NCBI GenBank assembly: GCA_963677885.1
Contig: OY782500.1
Span: forward strand, 4,092,001 to 4,156,000
Direction: 5' to 3'
DNA from: UBA1351 sp963677885
GTDB taxonomy: Bacteria > Bacillota > Clostridia > Lachnospirales > Vallitaleaceae
Length of the DNA: 64,000 nt
Position 1 is the first letter of the stretch, and each line of letters opens with the position of its first letter. Below, piece by piece: positions 43,683-53,115 of this stretch. The translations under genes and the position numbers were made by a program. Below the pieces are notes generated by a model, which saw only the letters and a list, made by a program, of their open reading frames with translations, ran no database searches and was not told the DNA's origin.

Positions 43683-44603
43683 ATGAATTCAGAAACGTAT
43701 AAGGAAGAATTAGTAAGCAAGGACAGAAAAAAATTAGGAATGAAGGCGAATTTGCTTATTGGTCAGTCAGTTTTAAATTTTCTCCTGCTCCTCTTGGTCG
43801 GAACCATGATACTTCCCTTTGTTTATATTTTGGTTGTGTCATTTACTGATTCATCGGTCTATGAAGCAGGAAAATTCTTTCTATGGCCTGAAAAATGGTC
43901 GTTGGAGTCTTACAAACTTATTCTGAGTGGCCAGGGTTTTCTTAATGCTTTAAGAGCCAGTTCCTTCATAACATTTGTAGGAACACCTATGAATGTCATG
44001 ATCAATGCAGGCCTTGGCTATATGCTGTCCAAGGAGATTCCTGGTCGAAAAATTATCAATAAGTTGGTCATGGTGACCATGCTTTTTGGAGCTGGTCTGG
44101 TTCCGGTTTATATCAACATGAGTAATCTGGGTTTAATTAATTCCTGGTTTGCATCAATTCTGCCTGCATCCTGTGGAGCGTGGACGGTAATGGTTATGAA
44201 GTCCTTTTTCCACAGCATTCCGAGAGAATTGGAAGAAGCGGCAAAAATTGACGGTGCTGGCCAGTTTAAAATATTCCTGTCGATTGTACTACCTTTATCT
44301 AAAGCAGTTATAGCAACTTTCTCACTATTTGCTTTAGTATCCTATTGGAATACATATTTTAGTGCAATCATGTTTTTGACGTCAACCAGTAAGATGCCTC
44401 TCCAGGTATATTTGCAAAAGGTCGTTCTATCGTCCAATATTTCAGATGTTGTAGACCTACAACTGGAATTAGCCAACAAAGTACCTCAGGAAGTGATGCG
44501 AATGGCTGCGGTAGTAGTAGTGGTGGTACCTGTTGTCTGTGTTTATCCTTTCTTACAGAAGTATTTTGCCAAGGGCGTTATGATTGGTGCTGTAAAGGGT
44601 TAA
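43683..44603 (+). CDS. ABC oligosaccharide importer permease (LplC type)
   Basis: 306 aa with six transmembrane segments. The EAA loop EEAAKIDGAGQFKIFLSIVLP and the end KYFAKGVMIGAVKG identify the LplC/YtcP type. ATG 43683 follows GAGAGGAG; earlier in-frame starts lie inside the preceding gene. It is 13 bp after that gene. Confidence 0.92.
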   Translation: MNSETYKEELVSKDRKKLGMKANLLIGQSVLNFLLLLLVGTMILPFVYILVVSFTDSSVYEAGKFFLWPEKWSLESYKLILSGQGFLNALRASSFITFVGTPMNVMINAGLGYMLSKEIPGRKIINKLVMVTMLFGAGLVPVYINMSNLGLINSWFASILPASCGAWTVMVMKSFFHSIPRELEEAAKIDGAGQFKIFLSIVLPLSKAVIATFSLFALVSYWNTYFSAIMFLTSTSKMPLQVYLQKVVLSSNISDVVDLQLELANKVPQEVMRMAAVVVVVVPVVCVYPFLQKYFAKGVMIGAVKG

Positions 44604-44690
44604 GTGGTGAGATATCCTCGCAAATAGGCCGGCTGTCCTGTGACAGGGCTATATTAAGAGGAATAAATGTTATATTTAAGGAGGAGTTTT

Positions 44691-46388
44691 ATGTTATTCA
44701 AATCATCAAAGAAGTCGATGGCAGTATTGTTGGTGTTAGTTCTGGTATTATCAGTTGCGTGTGCAAAGACTGATACCGGAAGCGGGTCAGACCAAAGTAA
44801 TGAAGATACGTCTACCGGAAATGAAACAGCAGCAACAACCGAAGACACTAGTGAAAAGACAGAAGAAGCAGAAGCGACAGAAGAAAAGGGAAGAGAAACA
44901 ATTAGTGTTATGGGTGTCGACTGGGGCTATGGTCCAATGCAGAACAGCGACATGGAAATTTACTGGGAAGATATGTATGATGTAAATCTGGATATCGAGT
45001 GGGTGAACTACAGCGATTATCAACAAAAATCCAATACTCTCGTATCTACTGGAAGTCAACCTGACGTGATGCAAGTCTATAAGACCAATTCCAGTTTCTA
45101 TTATCCAATATTTACACAGGCTATTGATGCCGGTGAGTTTCTTGACTTGACACCATATCTATTTGACGGTGGAAACGGTCTTGCAGAAACCAATGCTGTT
45201 ATGAAGAACTGGGATGAAAGCATGTGGGAACAGGCTAGCTACAAAGGTGGTATCTATATTCTTCCAAGAAGCAAGGGTGAAATTGCAGTTCAGTCAGGTA
45301 TTACAGTACGTAAAGATTTAATGAAAAAATACGGATATGAAGAAGAGCCTACCACTATGGAGGAATTAAAAGATTGGATGATCGGTCTTTCAAAGGATGC
45401 AAGTGAAGGTGAAGGTCAGAAAATCTATGCATTGGATTTCTATGGTGAAGATTTTATGCAGGAAAGAGTTAAGGGATTTGCAGTAGCATTTACAGGTCAA
45501 ATGGATTGGGGCCTTGATGCTAACGGTAACTTCACTTATATGCAGTTTGCAGACGGTTATCTTGACTTCCTTAACTGGATGAAAGACCTGTATGAAGAGG
45601 GTGTGTTAGACCCAGAGTTTTCACTAGGAAACTCAGATACATCAAAATGGAAAGCCGGTAATTCAGTAGCCTACTTGACAGCATGGTATAACTGGAACCA
45701 ATCAGCTGATTTAACCAGCAACAAGATTTTTGATTCAGGAACTCCTGATACTTATGAGGCATGGTGTTTGCTTCCTGTTGAAGGACCAAAAGGTATGACC
45801 GTATCCAATAACGCTTACGATATTGATTCATGTATTACTATCAGTTCTTCAGTTACTGATGATGAACTTGCAGCTATTCTTAAAGCTTTCAACGGTACAG
45901 AAGAAGAATATCCAGGTTATAACGTTCTTATGTCCAATGGTGTTGAAGGTGTTCACTATAAACTTCTTGAAGATGGAACTTTTGATACATCCGATGAAGT
46001 TATGGGTGAAAAGCGTCGAGAAGGTTATGTTGGAGCTTGGAACCAGATTTTCCTTAAAACTGATGCAGACCAGATTGTTGGTAAGTTTATGAGAGCTGGT
46101 GCTAAGCGTGCCTCTGATGAAAATATTGAAAGAGCAACTGAGATTAAGGCTGCTATCGTAGATTATCTTGATGAATCAGGACTTCAACATATGAGCACAA
46201 ACCTTATTTCAGAAACATACAACAACCAGTGGAGTGTACTTACAAGCGATGTTAACACATATTGTACCTTATATGAAATGGGTCAGATTACTGAAGCTGA
46301 CTGGAATGAATTTGTTGCTTCAATTGTAGATTCATCAGAATATAAAGCTATCCAAGCTGAATTTGCAGAAGCTTTGGCAAATAAATAG
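44691..46388 (+). CDS. Oligosaccharide-binding lipoprotein (LplA/YtcQ type)
   Basis: 565 aa. The lipoprotein signal ends in LSVAC (Cys 22), followed by a Thr/Glu-rich linker of about 45 residues and a long family-1 solute-binding domain. This length (over 500) is typical of LplA/YtcQ proteins that pair with LplB/LplC. AAGGAGGAG precedes the ATG. A CTGTC/GACAG stem near 44633-44647 lies in the gap before it, and a strong hairpin follows, so it may be made in excess over the permeases. Confidence 0.92.
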   Translation: MLFKSSKKSMAVLLVLVLVLSVACAKTDTGSGSDQSNEDTSTGNETAATTEDTSEKTEEAEATEEKGRETISVMGVDWGYGPMQNSDMEIYWEDMYDVNLDIEWVNYSDYQQKSNTLVSTGSQPDVMQVYKTNSSFYYPIFTQAIDAGEFLDLTPYLFDGGNGLAETNAVMKNWDESMWEQASYKGGIYILPRSKGEIAVQSGITVRKDLMKKYGYEEEPTTMEELKDWMIGLSKDASEGEGQKIYALDFYGEDFMQERVKGFAVAFTGQMDWGLDANGNFTYMQFADGYLDFLNWMKDLYEEGVLDPEFSLGNSDTSKWKAGNSVAYLTAWYNWNQSADLTSNKIFDSGTPDTYEAWCLLPVEGPKGMTVSNNAYDIDSCITISSSVTDDELAAILKAFNGTEEEYPGYNVLMSNGVEGVHYKLLEDGTFDTSDEVMGEKRREGYVGAWNQIFLKTDADQIVGKFMRAGAKRASDENIERATEIKAAIVDYLDESGLQHMSTNLISETYNNQWSVLTSDVNTYCTLYEMGQITEADWNEFVASIVDSSEYKAIQAEFAEALANK

Positions 46389-46406
46389 AATCATTATGCT
46401 TTGCTC

Positions 46407-46441
46407 ATAGGGAAACAGGATAGCCTGTTTCCCTATTTTTA
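46407..46441 (+). terminator. Hairpin after the binding-protein gene
   Basis: ATAGGGAAACAGG pairs perfectly with CCTGTTTCCCTAT around ATAG, then five T. It can end or attenuate transcription into the GH2 gene. Confidence 0.85.
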
Positions 46442-46493
46442 TAAAGATATGTAATCAGGATAAAAGGATTAACGGATAGTAATGGAGGTAATC

Positions 46494-49400
46494 ATGGCAG
46501 AACATGATTTGTTTAGGGAAATAGCAATGATGAAGCATCCAGCTGAAGCAACGGATAAAGAAATTGAACCCCTTGATTTGGATGTGGATTATTTTGAAGT
46601 ACTTGATTCTAAGGGTAAGAAGGAAATGGAAGAGAGTTTATTTCAGCCAGAAAAGTCCTTTGATGAGAAATGCATGGATTATGACTTGGCCATAATGGAA
46701 ATGCGAAAAAAATATCAACCCTTTATGGAAAATAGACTTAAGGATTTTAAGTCCAATGTAGAGATTAAAGAAATATCAGACTTTGAGTTTCGATACCTGG
46801 ATGATGGGGAGCGATTTACTGATAGAAATAGAAAAGAAGCAATATGGGAAAAGGTTATCATACCAGATTATAGGGGACCCGGTGAAGAAAAGGGGAAATG
46901 GAGGGCATATTACAGACACCGTTTTGATTGTACGCAGAAGGTGACACAAACTGAAAGAATGATCCTGCGTTTTCAATGTGTTGATTATATTGCTTTGATA
47001 TATTTAAACGGTAACTTTGTTGGCCGTCATGAAGGTTTTTTTGCACCTTTTGAATTTGATGTAACGGATTATTTGGATGAAAGTAATGAGCTGATTATTG
47101 AGTGCAGAAATGATATATCCATACTGGGTGTCGGACCTGTTCTTGATGGCGATAAAATATATGGGGCAACTGGTCCTGGCTGGGATGATCCCGTTGATGG
47201 TTGGCATCACTGTCCTGCAGGAGCAGGAGTTTTTGGTAAAGTTACACTTGAGAAAAGACCTGAGATTCATATTGATAATATTTTCGTTAGGTCTGATATC
47301 GATCAAGATGGTGTTGAAATCAGAGTTGGTATCATGAATTATGGGAAAGATATTAAGCGAGATTATGAGATTTTGGTCAACCTAAAACCCAAGAATCTCT
47401 CTGGACAAGATATAGGCAGTACTGTAAAGGAAATACCCTATATTGGGATTGGAAAAAATGAATACCGGTATTGGATTCCTGTTAAGGACTATAAGCTTTG
47501 GGAAAGTGAAAGCCCCTATTTATATGGAGCTGTAACTCAAGTAAATAAGGATGGTCGGCAGGTTAGCTCCCGACTGGAAACCTTTGGTTTTAAGAAATTC
47601 ATCAGTGATGAAAGCTCTTTCCCCAAAGGAAAACTCTACTTGAACAACCGACCGGTAATTCTTCGTGGAGCCAATGAAATGGGCCACCTTCAGCAATGTG
47701 TCATGAATGGTGACTTTGACCAGTTGGTCGATGATATATTGATTGCCAAGTATTGCAATATGAATTATTACCGAATGACCCAAAGACCTGTTCAAGAAGA
47801 AATCTATGAGTATTTTGATATGTTGGGGATGATGCACCAGAGTGACTTGCCTCTTTTTGGATTTTTAAGAAGGAATCAGTTCAGTGAAGCTATTCGGCAA
47901 ACTGAGGAGATGGAAAATCTTGTCAGGAAGCATGTATCCACAGTGATGGTTACCTTTATTAACGAACCAATGTGTATCAGAAGAACAGAAGATCCTAACA
48001 GCAAGTTTTCCAAACGTTATAATGTAAAGGGGCATCGCCACTTGATGCGTGATGAGCTTGAAGCTTTTTTTGAAGCAGCCAGACAAGCTGTTTATGTCCA
48101 AAACCCTGATCGGGTGATTAAAAATGTAGAAGGCGATTATGACGGTCCAACCAAGTCAGGTATGCCTGATTTCCACACCTATACCATGTGGTATACCAAT
48201 CATGGTCAACCCATTGGCCGTCTGATGAAAGGTTATCTGCCACCCATTAAAGCAGGTTGGATGACCGGGTGCGGTGAATACGGGGCTGAAGGTCTTGATC
48301 ATGAACACATTATGAGGGAAAGGTATCCAAAAGAATGGCTGGAAACTGATGAGAATGGAAACTGGTATCCTGACAAGATTGTTCGGGCTCAGACTCATTC
48401 GGTACATGGTGACTGGTATCCTGAACAGACAAACATAACTGACTGGGTAGAGGCAAGTCAAAACCATCAGGCAAATGCAACGAAACTTATGACCGATTCT
48501 TTTCGACGCAGAGCTGATTTGATTAATCATACAGCTATTCATCTTTTAATCGACGCATGGCCATCAGGTTGGATGAAAACACTGGTAGCTTGTGACAGAA
48601 AGCCCAAGAAGGCATATTTTGCATACAAGGAGGCTCTTGAGCCTCTTAGAATCAACTTGTATACAGGCAGGTCCCATGTTTATGCAGGCGAGACAATTGA
48701 TGTAGAAGCCTGGATACTTAATGACTTGGGTCAGGAGTATCCTTTGACCGTCAAGGCTGAGCTGTCTGCCATCAGTGATGGAAAGGTAAGTGCAAGCTAT
48801 GAGATGAAAGCTTTAGCCAGACCCGCTGGTGCAGTTTGTTCCGGTAAAATTCCTGTGACTTTTGACCGAGACCAAAGTGGAAGTTGGCGGTTGACTGGAG
48901 CTATCATCAATGAAGAGGGACATGTTGTCAACAGAGAATCAATCAACATTGAAGTGCATCGAAATCCCAACTACGACCTAAGTGTTAAAATTTTGGGACA
49001 GGACGCTGAGCTTATGGCTGGGAATCTTGATTTGAGGAAGGTATCCAATAGTCAGGCAATGATATCCAGTGATCTATCCAGTATGGGATTGAGCAGCTTG
49101 GAAACCCATGTTAGGGGAGGCGGAAGAGGCTTGCTGCTGGTAGCAGATGAAATAGAGATTAGTGTAGGTGAGGTTAGTATTGCTACAAAGAAATGCCAGC
49201 CTGTATTTTTTGCTGACAGGAACAGGAAGTATAGCATACCTAACCTGACCATGCTATACGACAAGAATAAAGGTTACATTGATCATATAGGTAAACTTGC
49301 CATTGAGGATAATGGTCAAGGGCATACTCTCTTGTTTTCATATGGCAAATCGTCTTTTGACGGCAGCAAAGGAGCAAAAAAACAATTGCCTTTTGTTAGA

Positions 49401-49523
49401 AGCATCAAGATAGGCAAGGGCAGGTTATTTATTCTCTCACTTATGTGGAAAAACAAGTTGGGAGTCAATCCCCAGTTGGATAAACTGATTCTGGAAATTT
49501 TGGCTAGCGAAAGCTTGGATTAG
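46494..49523 (+). CDS. GH2-like glycoside hydrolase
   Basis: 1009 aa. An N-terminal jelly-roll with DYIALIYLNGNFVGRHEGFF near 164-183, an immunoglobulin-like domain and a TIM barrel follow the GH2 order. INEP at 489-492 gives the acid/base E491, and TGCGEYGAEG gives a likely nucleophile E595. GH2 includes beta-galactosidases, beta-glucuronidases and beta-mannosidases; I cannot assign one. No signal peptide, so it acts in the cytoplasm. The unusual N-terminal 90 residues are charged and unassigned. ATG 46494 follows GGAGG. Confidence 0.85.
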   Translation: MAEHDLFREIAMMKHPAEATDKEIEPLDLDVDYFEVLDSKGKKEMEESLFQPEKSFDEKCMDYDLAIMEMRKKYQPFMENRLKDFKSNVEIKEISDFEFRYLDDGERFTDRNRKEAIWEKVIIPDYRGPGEEKGKWRAYYRHRFDCTQKVTQTERMILRFQCVDYIALIYLNGNFVGRHEGFFAPFEFDVTDYLDESNELIIECRNDISILGVGPVLDGDKIYGATGPGWDDPVDGWHHCPAGAGVFGKVTLEKRPEIHIDNIFVRSDIDQDGVEIRVGIMNYGKDIKRDYEILVNLKPKNLSGQDIGSTVKEIPYIGIGKNEYRYWIPVKDYKLWESESPYLYGAVTQVNKDGRQVSSRLETFGFKKFISDESSFPKGKLYLNNRPVILRGANEMGHLQQCVMNGDFDQLVDDILIAKYCNMNYYRMTQRPVQEEIYEYFDMLGMMHQSDLPLFGFLRRNQFSEAIRQTEEMENLVRKHVSTVMVTFINEPMCIRRTEDPNSKFSKRYNVKGHRHLMRDELEAFFEAARQAVYVQNPDRVIKNVEGDYDGPTKSGMPDFHTYTMWYTNHGQPIGRLMKGYLPPIKAGWMTGCGEYGAEGLDHEHIMRERYPKEWLETDENGNWYPDKIVRAQTHSVHGDWYPEQTNITDWVEASQNHQANATKLMTDSFRRRADLINHTAIHLLIDAWPSGWMKTLVACDRKPKKAYFAYKEALEPLRINLYTGRSHVYAGETIDVEAWILNDLGQEYPLTVKAELSAISDGKVSASYEMKALARPAGAVCSGKIPVTFDRDQSGSWRLTGAIINEEGHVVNRESINIEVHRNPNYDLSVKILGQDAELMAGNLDLRKVSNSQAMISSDLSSMGLSSLETHVRGGGRGLLLVADEIEISVGEVSIATKKCQPVFFADRNRKYSIPNLTMLYDKNKGYIDHIGKLAIEDNGQGHTLLFSYGKSSFDGSKGAKKQLPFVRSIKIGKGRLFILSLMWKNKLGVNPQLDKLILEILASESLD

Positions 49524-49531
49524 GAGGAAAT

Positions 49532-50605
49532 ATGGTCAAGAAGATTGATGAGGCATTAAAACAAAGAAATCTACCTGACATGATTGACCCTGACAAGTCC
49601 GGATTCATCCCATGGGATGCCAGAAGGAAAGAAATCCTAAGTCTTCTAGCCGGAGAGTGCTATGGAACTTATCCCGATTTTGAACTTACAGTAAGCGGTT
49701 GTCTTCAGAGGGAAGATAAGAATTATTATGGTGGAAAAGCCAAAAGCATGGAGGTAGATATTAAGGTTGTCTCGACCTATTCGAGTTTTACTTTTCCTGT
49801 AAGAGTGATTATACCTTATCGTAATCCATATCCTCCTGCATTCTTCTATCTTTCCTTTACCAACATACCCGGTGACGGCATCGGTGAGGAAATTATTGAT
49901 GAAGGTTATGCCCTGATAAATCTCTATTATCAGGATGTTGTACCGGATAACGGTGATGACCTTACCTGTGGTGCCGGACGTTTTTATACCAGAAACCCCT
50001 ATCAGTCATGGGGGAAAATCGCCATGTGGTCTTGGGGGGCCAGCCGAGTTATGGACTGGCTGGAAAATCAGTCATATATAGATATGCAAAGTGTTTGTAT
50101 TTTGGGACATTCAAGGTTGGGAAAGACGGCTCTCTGGTGTGGAGCCAATGATACAAGATTTTCAATGGTTGCAGCAACCGGATCAGGAGGAGGCGGAGCT
50201 GCTCTTTATCGGGGGAAAACCGGTGAAGGTATAGAAAATCTTAAAGGTAAAGGTTCCAGGGCTTGGTTTTCCGGTAATTTTTTCAAACGTTATTCAGAAG
50301 CGGAGGAACTTGTTTGGGATCAGCACTTTTTATTAGGGGCTGTTGCACCAAGATATCTCTATATCGGTAGTGCTGAGAGGGATGATTGGGCAGATCCAAG
50401 GTCGGAGTTTCTAGCTGCCTGTGCCGCATCGACAGCATATAGAGCCTTAGGAGATGACGGCCTGATCATGGGTGATTCTGAACCGATACCCAACAAGTCC
50501 TATCATGATGGAAAGATAGGTTATCATCTTCGTTCAGGAACTCATTATTTGAGTAGAGATGACTGGCATCAGATCATAAAATTTAGAAGGAAACATGGCA
50601 TTTAG
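49532..50605 (+). CDS. CE15-like alpha/beta-hydrolase (glucuronoyl esterase-like)
   Basis: 357 aa. The nucleophile elbow is GHSRLGK with S194, in the context found in CE15 proteins (GCSRxGK or GHSRLGK), and H338 in GTHYLSRDDW is the likely catalytic His. Both suit esterases acting on sugar uronate esters or acetyl groups. It has no signal peptide. AGGAGG stands before the ATG and the gene is 8 bp after GH2, so they are one unit. Confidence 0.82.
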   Translation: MVKKIDEALKQRNLPDMIDPDKSGFIPWDARRKEILSLLAGECYGTYPDFELTVSGCLQREDKNYYGGKAKSMEVDIKVVSTYSSFTFPVRVIIPYRNPYPPAFFYLSFTNIPGDGIGEEIIDEGYALINLYYQDVVPDNGDDLTCGAGRFYTRNPYQSWGKIAMWSWGASRVMDWLENQSYIDMQSVCILGHSRLGKTALWCGANDTRFSMVAATGSGGGGAALYRGKTGEGIENLKGKGSRAWFSGNFFKRYSEAEELVWDQHFLLGAVAPRYLYIGSAERDDWADPRSEFLAACAASTAYRALGDDGLIMGDSEPIPNKSYHDGKIGYHLRSGTHYLSRDDWHQIIKFRRKHGI

Positions 50606-50635
50606 AAATGAATGACAAGGAGAAGAGGAGTATAA

Positions 50636-52981
50636 ATGACTGACAGCATAAGATTGGATAAGGCAGGAAAGACATGGGATGAGGGACTTCCTATCGGCAA
50701 TGGACGCTTAGGAGCTATGATCACCGGTAAGGTAGGGGACGAGAGTATTTTCATTAACGAAGAAACCCTTTGGTATGGTCCTATGAGAAACCGGAAGAAC
50801 CCAGACGCTAAAAGTCATATTGACAAAATAAGACATCTTCTGTTGAATGGTGACATTGAAGAGGCAGCATTTCTTGCCAAGATGTCTATGACATCAACGC
50901 CTAAATACAATAATCCATATCAGCCTGCAGGAGATCTTAAGTTAAGCTTTAAAAGTCATAATGGAAACGTTGAAAATTATGTAAGAAGCCTAAGTCTTGA
51001 TAAGGCAATGGCCACAGTTACATATACCTTGGATGGAGTAAAGCACGGAAGAGACCATTTTGTCAGTGCTGACTACAATGTTCTGGTTATTCGACTATGG
51101 ACCGAGGATAGTGAAGGTATAACCTTAGGGGTTAACATGAATAGAAAACCCTTTGAAGAATACACGGGGAAAATCGGATCTGTGACTGTCGGTAACTGGG
51201 GAGAGTGTGGTGCAGGTGGAGTCAGATATTTAACCGGTGTCAGAATGACTGCTAAAAGCGTCATAGAAGGGGAAGTGGCCCCGGTTTGGGTGCTGGGAGA
51301 TTTTGTCTATACTAGAAATGCTAAAGAAGTAGTCATCTATCTTACCTGCTCTACGGATTATGAAAAGCGTTATGAAGCTGTGAGTAAAGGTCTTGGCTAC
51401 CATATGGGTACAGAGACAGACCACTGCCCGGATGATCTTTTGGACAAAGTAAATAAAGGCTTGGACAGGGCTGTTGAGGCTGGTTATGAGAGGCTTTTAA
51501 AATCCCATCTTGAAACTTATGGTGATCTGTATCATCGGTTTAGTCTAAATATTAACAACAGTAAATCCCCATCACTGCCCATGAATGAGATTATGGCAGG
51601 TATACGTGAGGGTAAAAGAGACTGGCATGATGCAACAACAGTAATCCTCGTTGATTTTGCCAGGTATCTGATGATTTCATCCTCATACAATTGTTTGATG
51701 CCATCCAATCTTCAAGGCTTGTGGAATGGGTCTTATATACCGCCTTGGATGAGCCAATATACGATTAATATTAATACGGAGATGAATTATTGGTTTGTAG
51801 AGAAAGTAAATCTTCCTGAATGTCACTTGCCACTGTTTGAACAGATTAAGCGTATGCTAGCAAATGGAAGGGAAACAGCAAAAGAAATATATGGCTGCAG
51901 AGGATTCTGTGCCCACCATAATACGAATTTATGGGCTACGACAGATATAGAAGGGATTTTTGACACATCTCCCTTTTGGCCATCAGGTGCCGCTTGGTTA
52001 TCCCTTCATCTTTATGAACATTACCGTTTTACAGGAGATCGGATCTTTTTGGCTGATGTAGCGCTTCCAATCATGAGAGAAGCCATACTTTTCTTTGAGG
52101 ATTATTTATATGAAACCGATGATGGACTCCTGCTTAGTGGACCTTCCTTGTCTCCTGAAAACTCCTACCGTTCAGATAAAGGCGAAAAAGGGGCTCTTTG
52201 TATGGCGCCGACGATGGACTCAATGCTGGTTAGGCAATTGGTCAATGAATACCTTGAAGGCAAAAAACTGGTAGACAGCCTAGCAGAGGAAGAAGAGAAT
52301 CGTCTTAGGGTTATGGTTAATCAATTGCCTGAAGTTCAGATTGGCAAAGATGGAAGGATACTGGAGTGGTATAAGGAAGTCGAAGAATTGGAACCTGGAC
52401 ACAGACATATATCCCATATGTATGGCCTTCACCCTGGATATGAAATTCTTGAGGAGTCAGAGGATCTATTTGAGGCAGCCTCTAAAACCATTGATTCCCG
52501 ATTAGCCCACAAAGGTGGCCATACCGGTTGGAGTAAAGCTTGGTTATCCTGCTTTATGTCAAGACTAAAAAGAGGTGAAGATCTGAATAAAAACCTTTTT
52601 GAAATGAAGCAAAAGTCTATACTTGACAACTTACTGGATATCCATCCACCCTTCCAAATTGACGGAAACTTTGGCTTTGCTGAAGCCGTAATTGAAGGTC
52701 TTGTCCAGTCTCATGGTCCCTATATTGAAATTCTACCTGCCTTACCTAAGGAATGGGTCAGTGGTCATATACAGGGACTGGTTCTCAGGGGTGGCATATT
52801 TGCTGATATCCATTGGAATGACGGACGCTTAAAAGAATGTAACCTGACAGCAAAAGAAGATATTGAGATTAAGGTCAAATATATGAAGACCATTAAGAAA
52901 ATATGTTTACATGCAAATGAAACACTTACTTTGGAAGAGGATTTCTTTTGTCAGGAAGCAGGTAAATTGGTAATACATTAA
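50636..52981 (+). CDS. GH95 alpha-L-fucosidase or alpha-L-galactosidase
   Basis: 781 aa. GLPIGNGRLGAMITG and INEETLWYG start the family. NTN at 429-431 (HHNTNLW), E508 (SPENS) and D676 (QIDGNFGF) match the conserved catalytic set of GH95. It removes terminal fucose or L-galactose from glycans. No signal peptide. A start ATG at 50636 follows AAGAGGAG. Confidence 0.93.
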   Translation: MTDSIRLDKAGKTWDEGLPIGNGRLGAMITGKVGDESIFINEETLWYGPMRNRKNPDAKSHIDKIRHLLLNGDIEEAAFLAKMSMTSTPKYNNPYQPAGDLKLSFKSHNGNVENYVRSLSLDKAMATVTYTLDGVKHGRDHFVSADYNVLVIRLWTEDSEGITLGVNMNRKPFEEYTGKIGSVTVGNWGECGAGGVRYLTGVRMTAKSVIEGEVAPVWVLGDFVYTRNAKEVVIYLTCSTDYEKRYEAVSKGLGYHMGTETDHCPDDLLDKVNKGLDRAVEAGYERLLKSHLETYGDLYHRFSLNINNSKSPSLPMNEIMAGIREGKRDWHDATTVILVDFARYLMISSSYNCLMPSNLQGLWNGSYIPPWMSQYTININTEMNYWFVEKVNLPECHLPLFEQIKRMLANGRETAKEIYGCRGFCAHHNTNLWATTDIEGIFDTSPFWPSGAAWLSLHLYEHYRFTGDRIFLADVALPIMREAILFFEDYLYETDDGLLLSGPSLSPENSYRSDKGEKGALCMAPTMDSMLVRQLVNEYLEGKKLVDSLAEEEENRLRVMVNQLPEVQIGKDGRILEWYKEVEELEPGHRHISHMYGLHPGYEILEESEDLFEAASKTIDSRLAHKGGHTGWSKAWLSCFMSRLKRGEDLNKNLFEMKQKSILDNLLDIHPPFQIDGNFGFAEAVIEGLVQSHGPYIEILPALPKEWVSGHIQGLVLRGGIFADIHWNDGRLKECNLTAKEDIEIKVKYMKTIKKICLHANETLTLEEDFFCQEAGKLVIH

Positions 52982-52993
52982 AATAGTATAGAA

Positions 52994-53030
52994 AACACAG
53001 ATTTACTATATATAACACAGATTTTCTATA
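52994..53030 (+). promoter_or_regulatory. Phased direct repeat, probable activator site
   Basis: AACACAGATTTACTATA (52994-53010) and AACACAGATTTTCTATA (53014-53030) match at 16 of 17 positions with a 20-bp period, placing both on one face of the helix. AraC-type activators such as the regulator at 54850 bind this kind of site. It lies about 85 bp before the next start codon; TACAAT near 53050 could be the -10. Confidence 0.55.
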
Positions 53031-53115
53031 AAAACAGGTCTTAATCTGATACAATAATTGAAGGAGAATATAGGCCTTGAAATGTTTGAGAAGGAGCTAT
53101 TTGGTGGAGGTAGAT

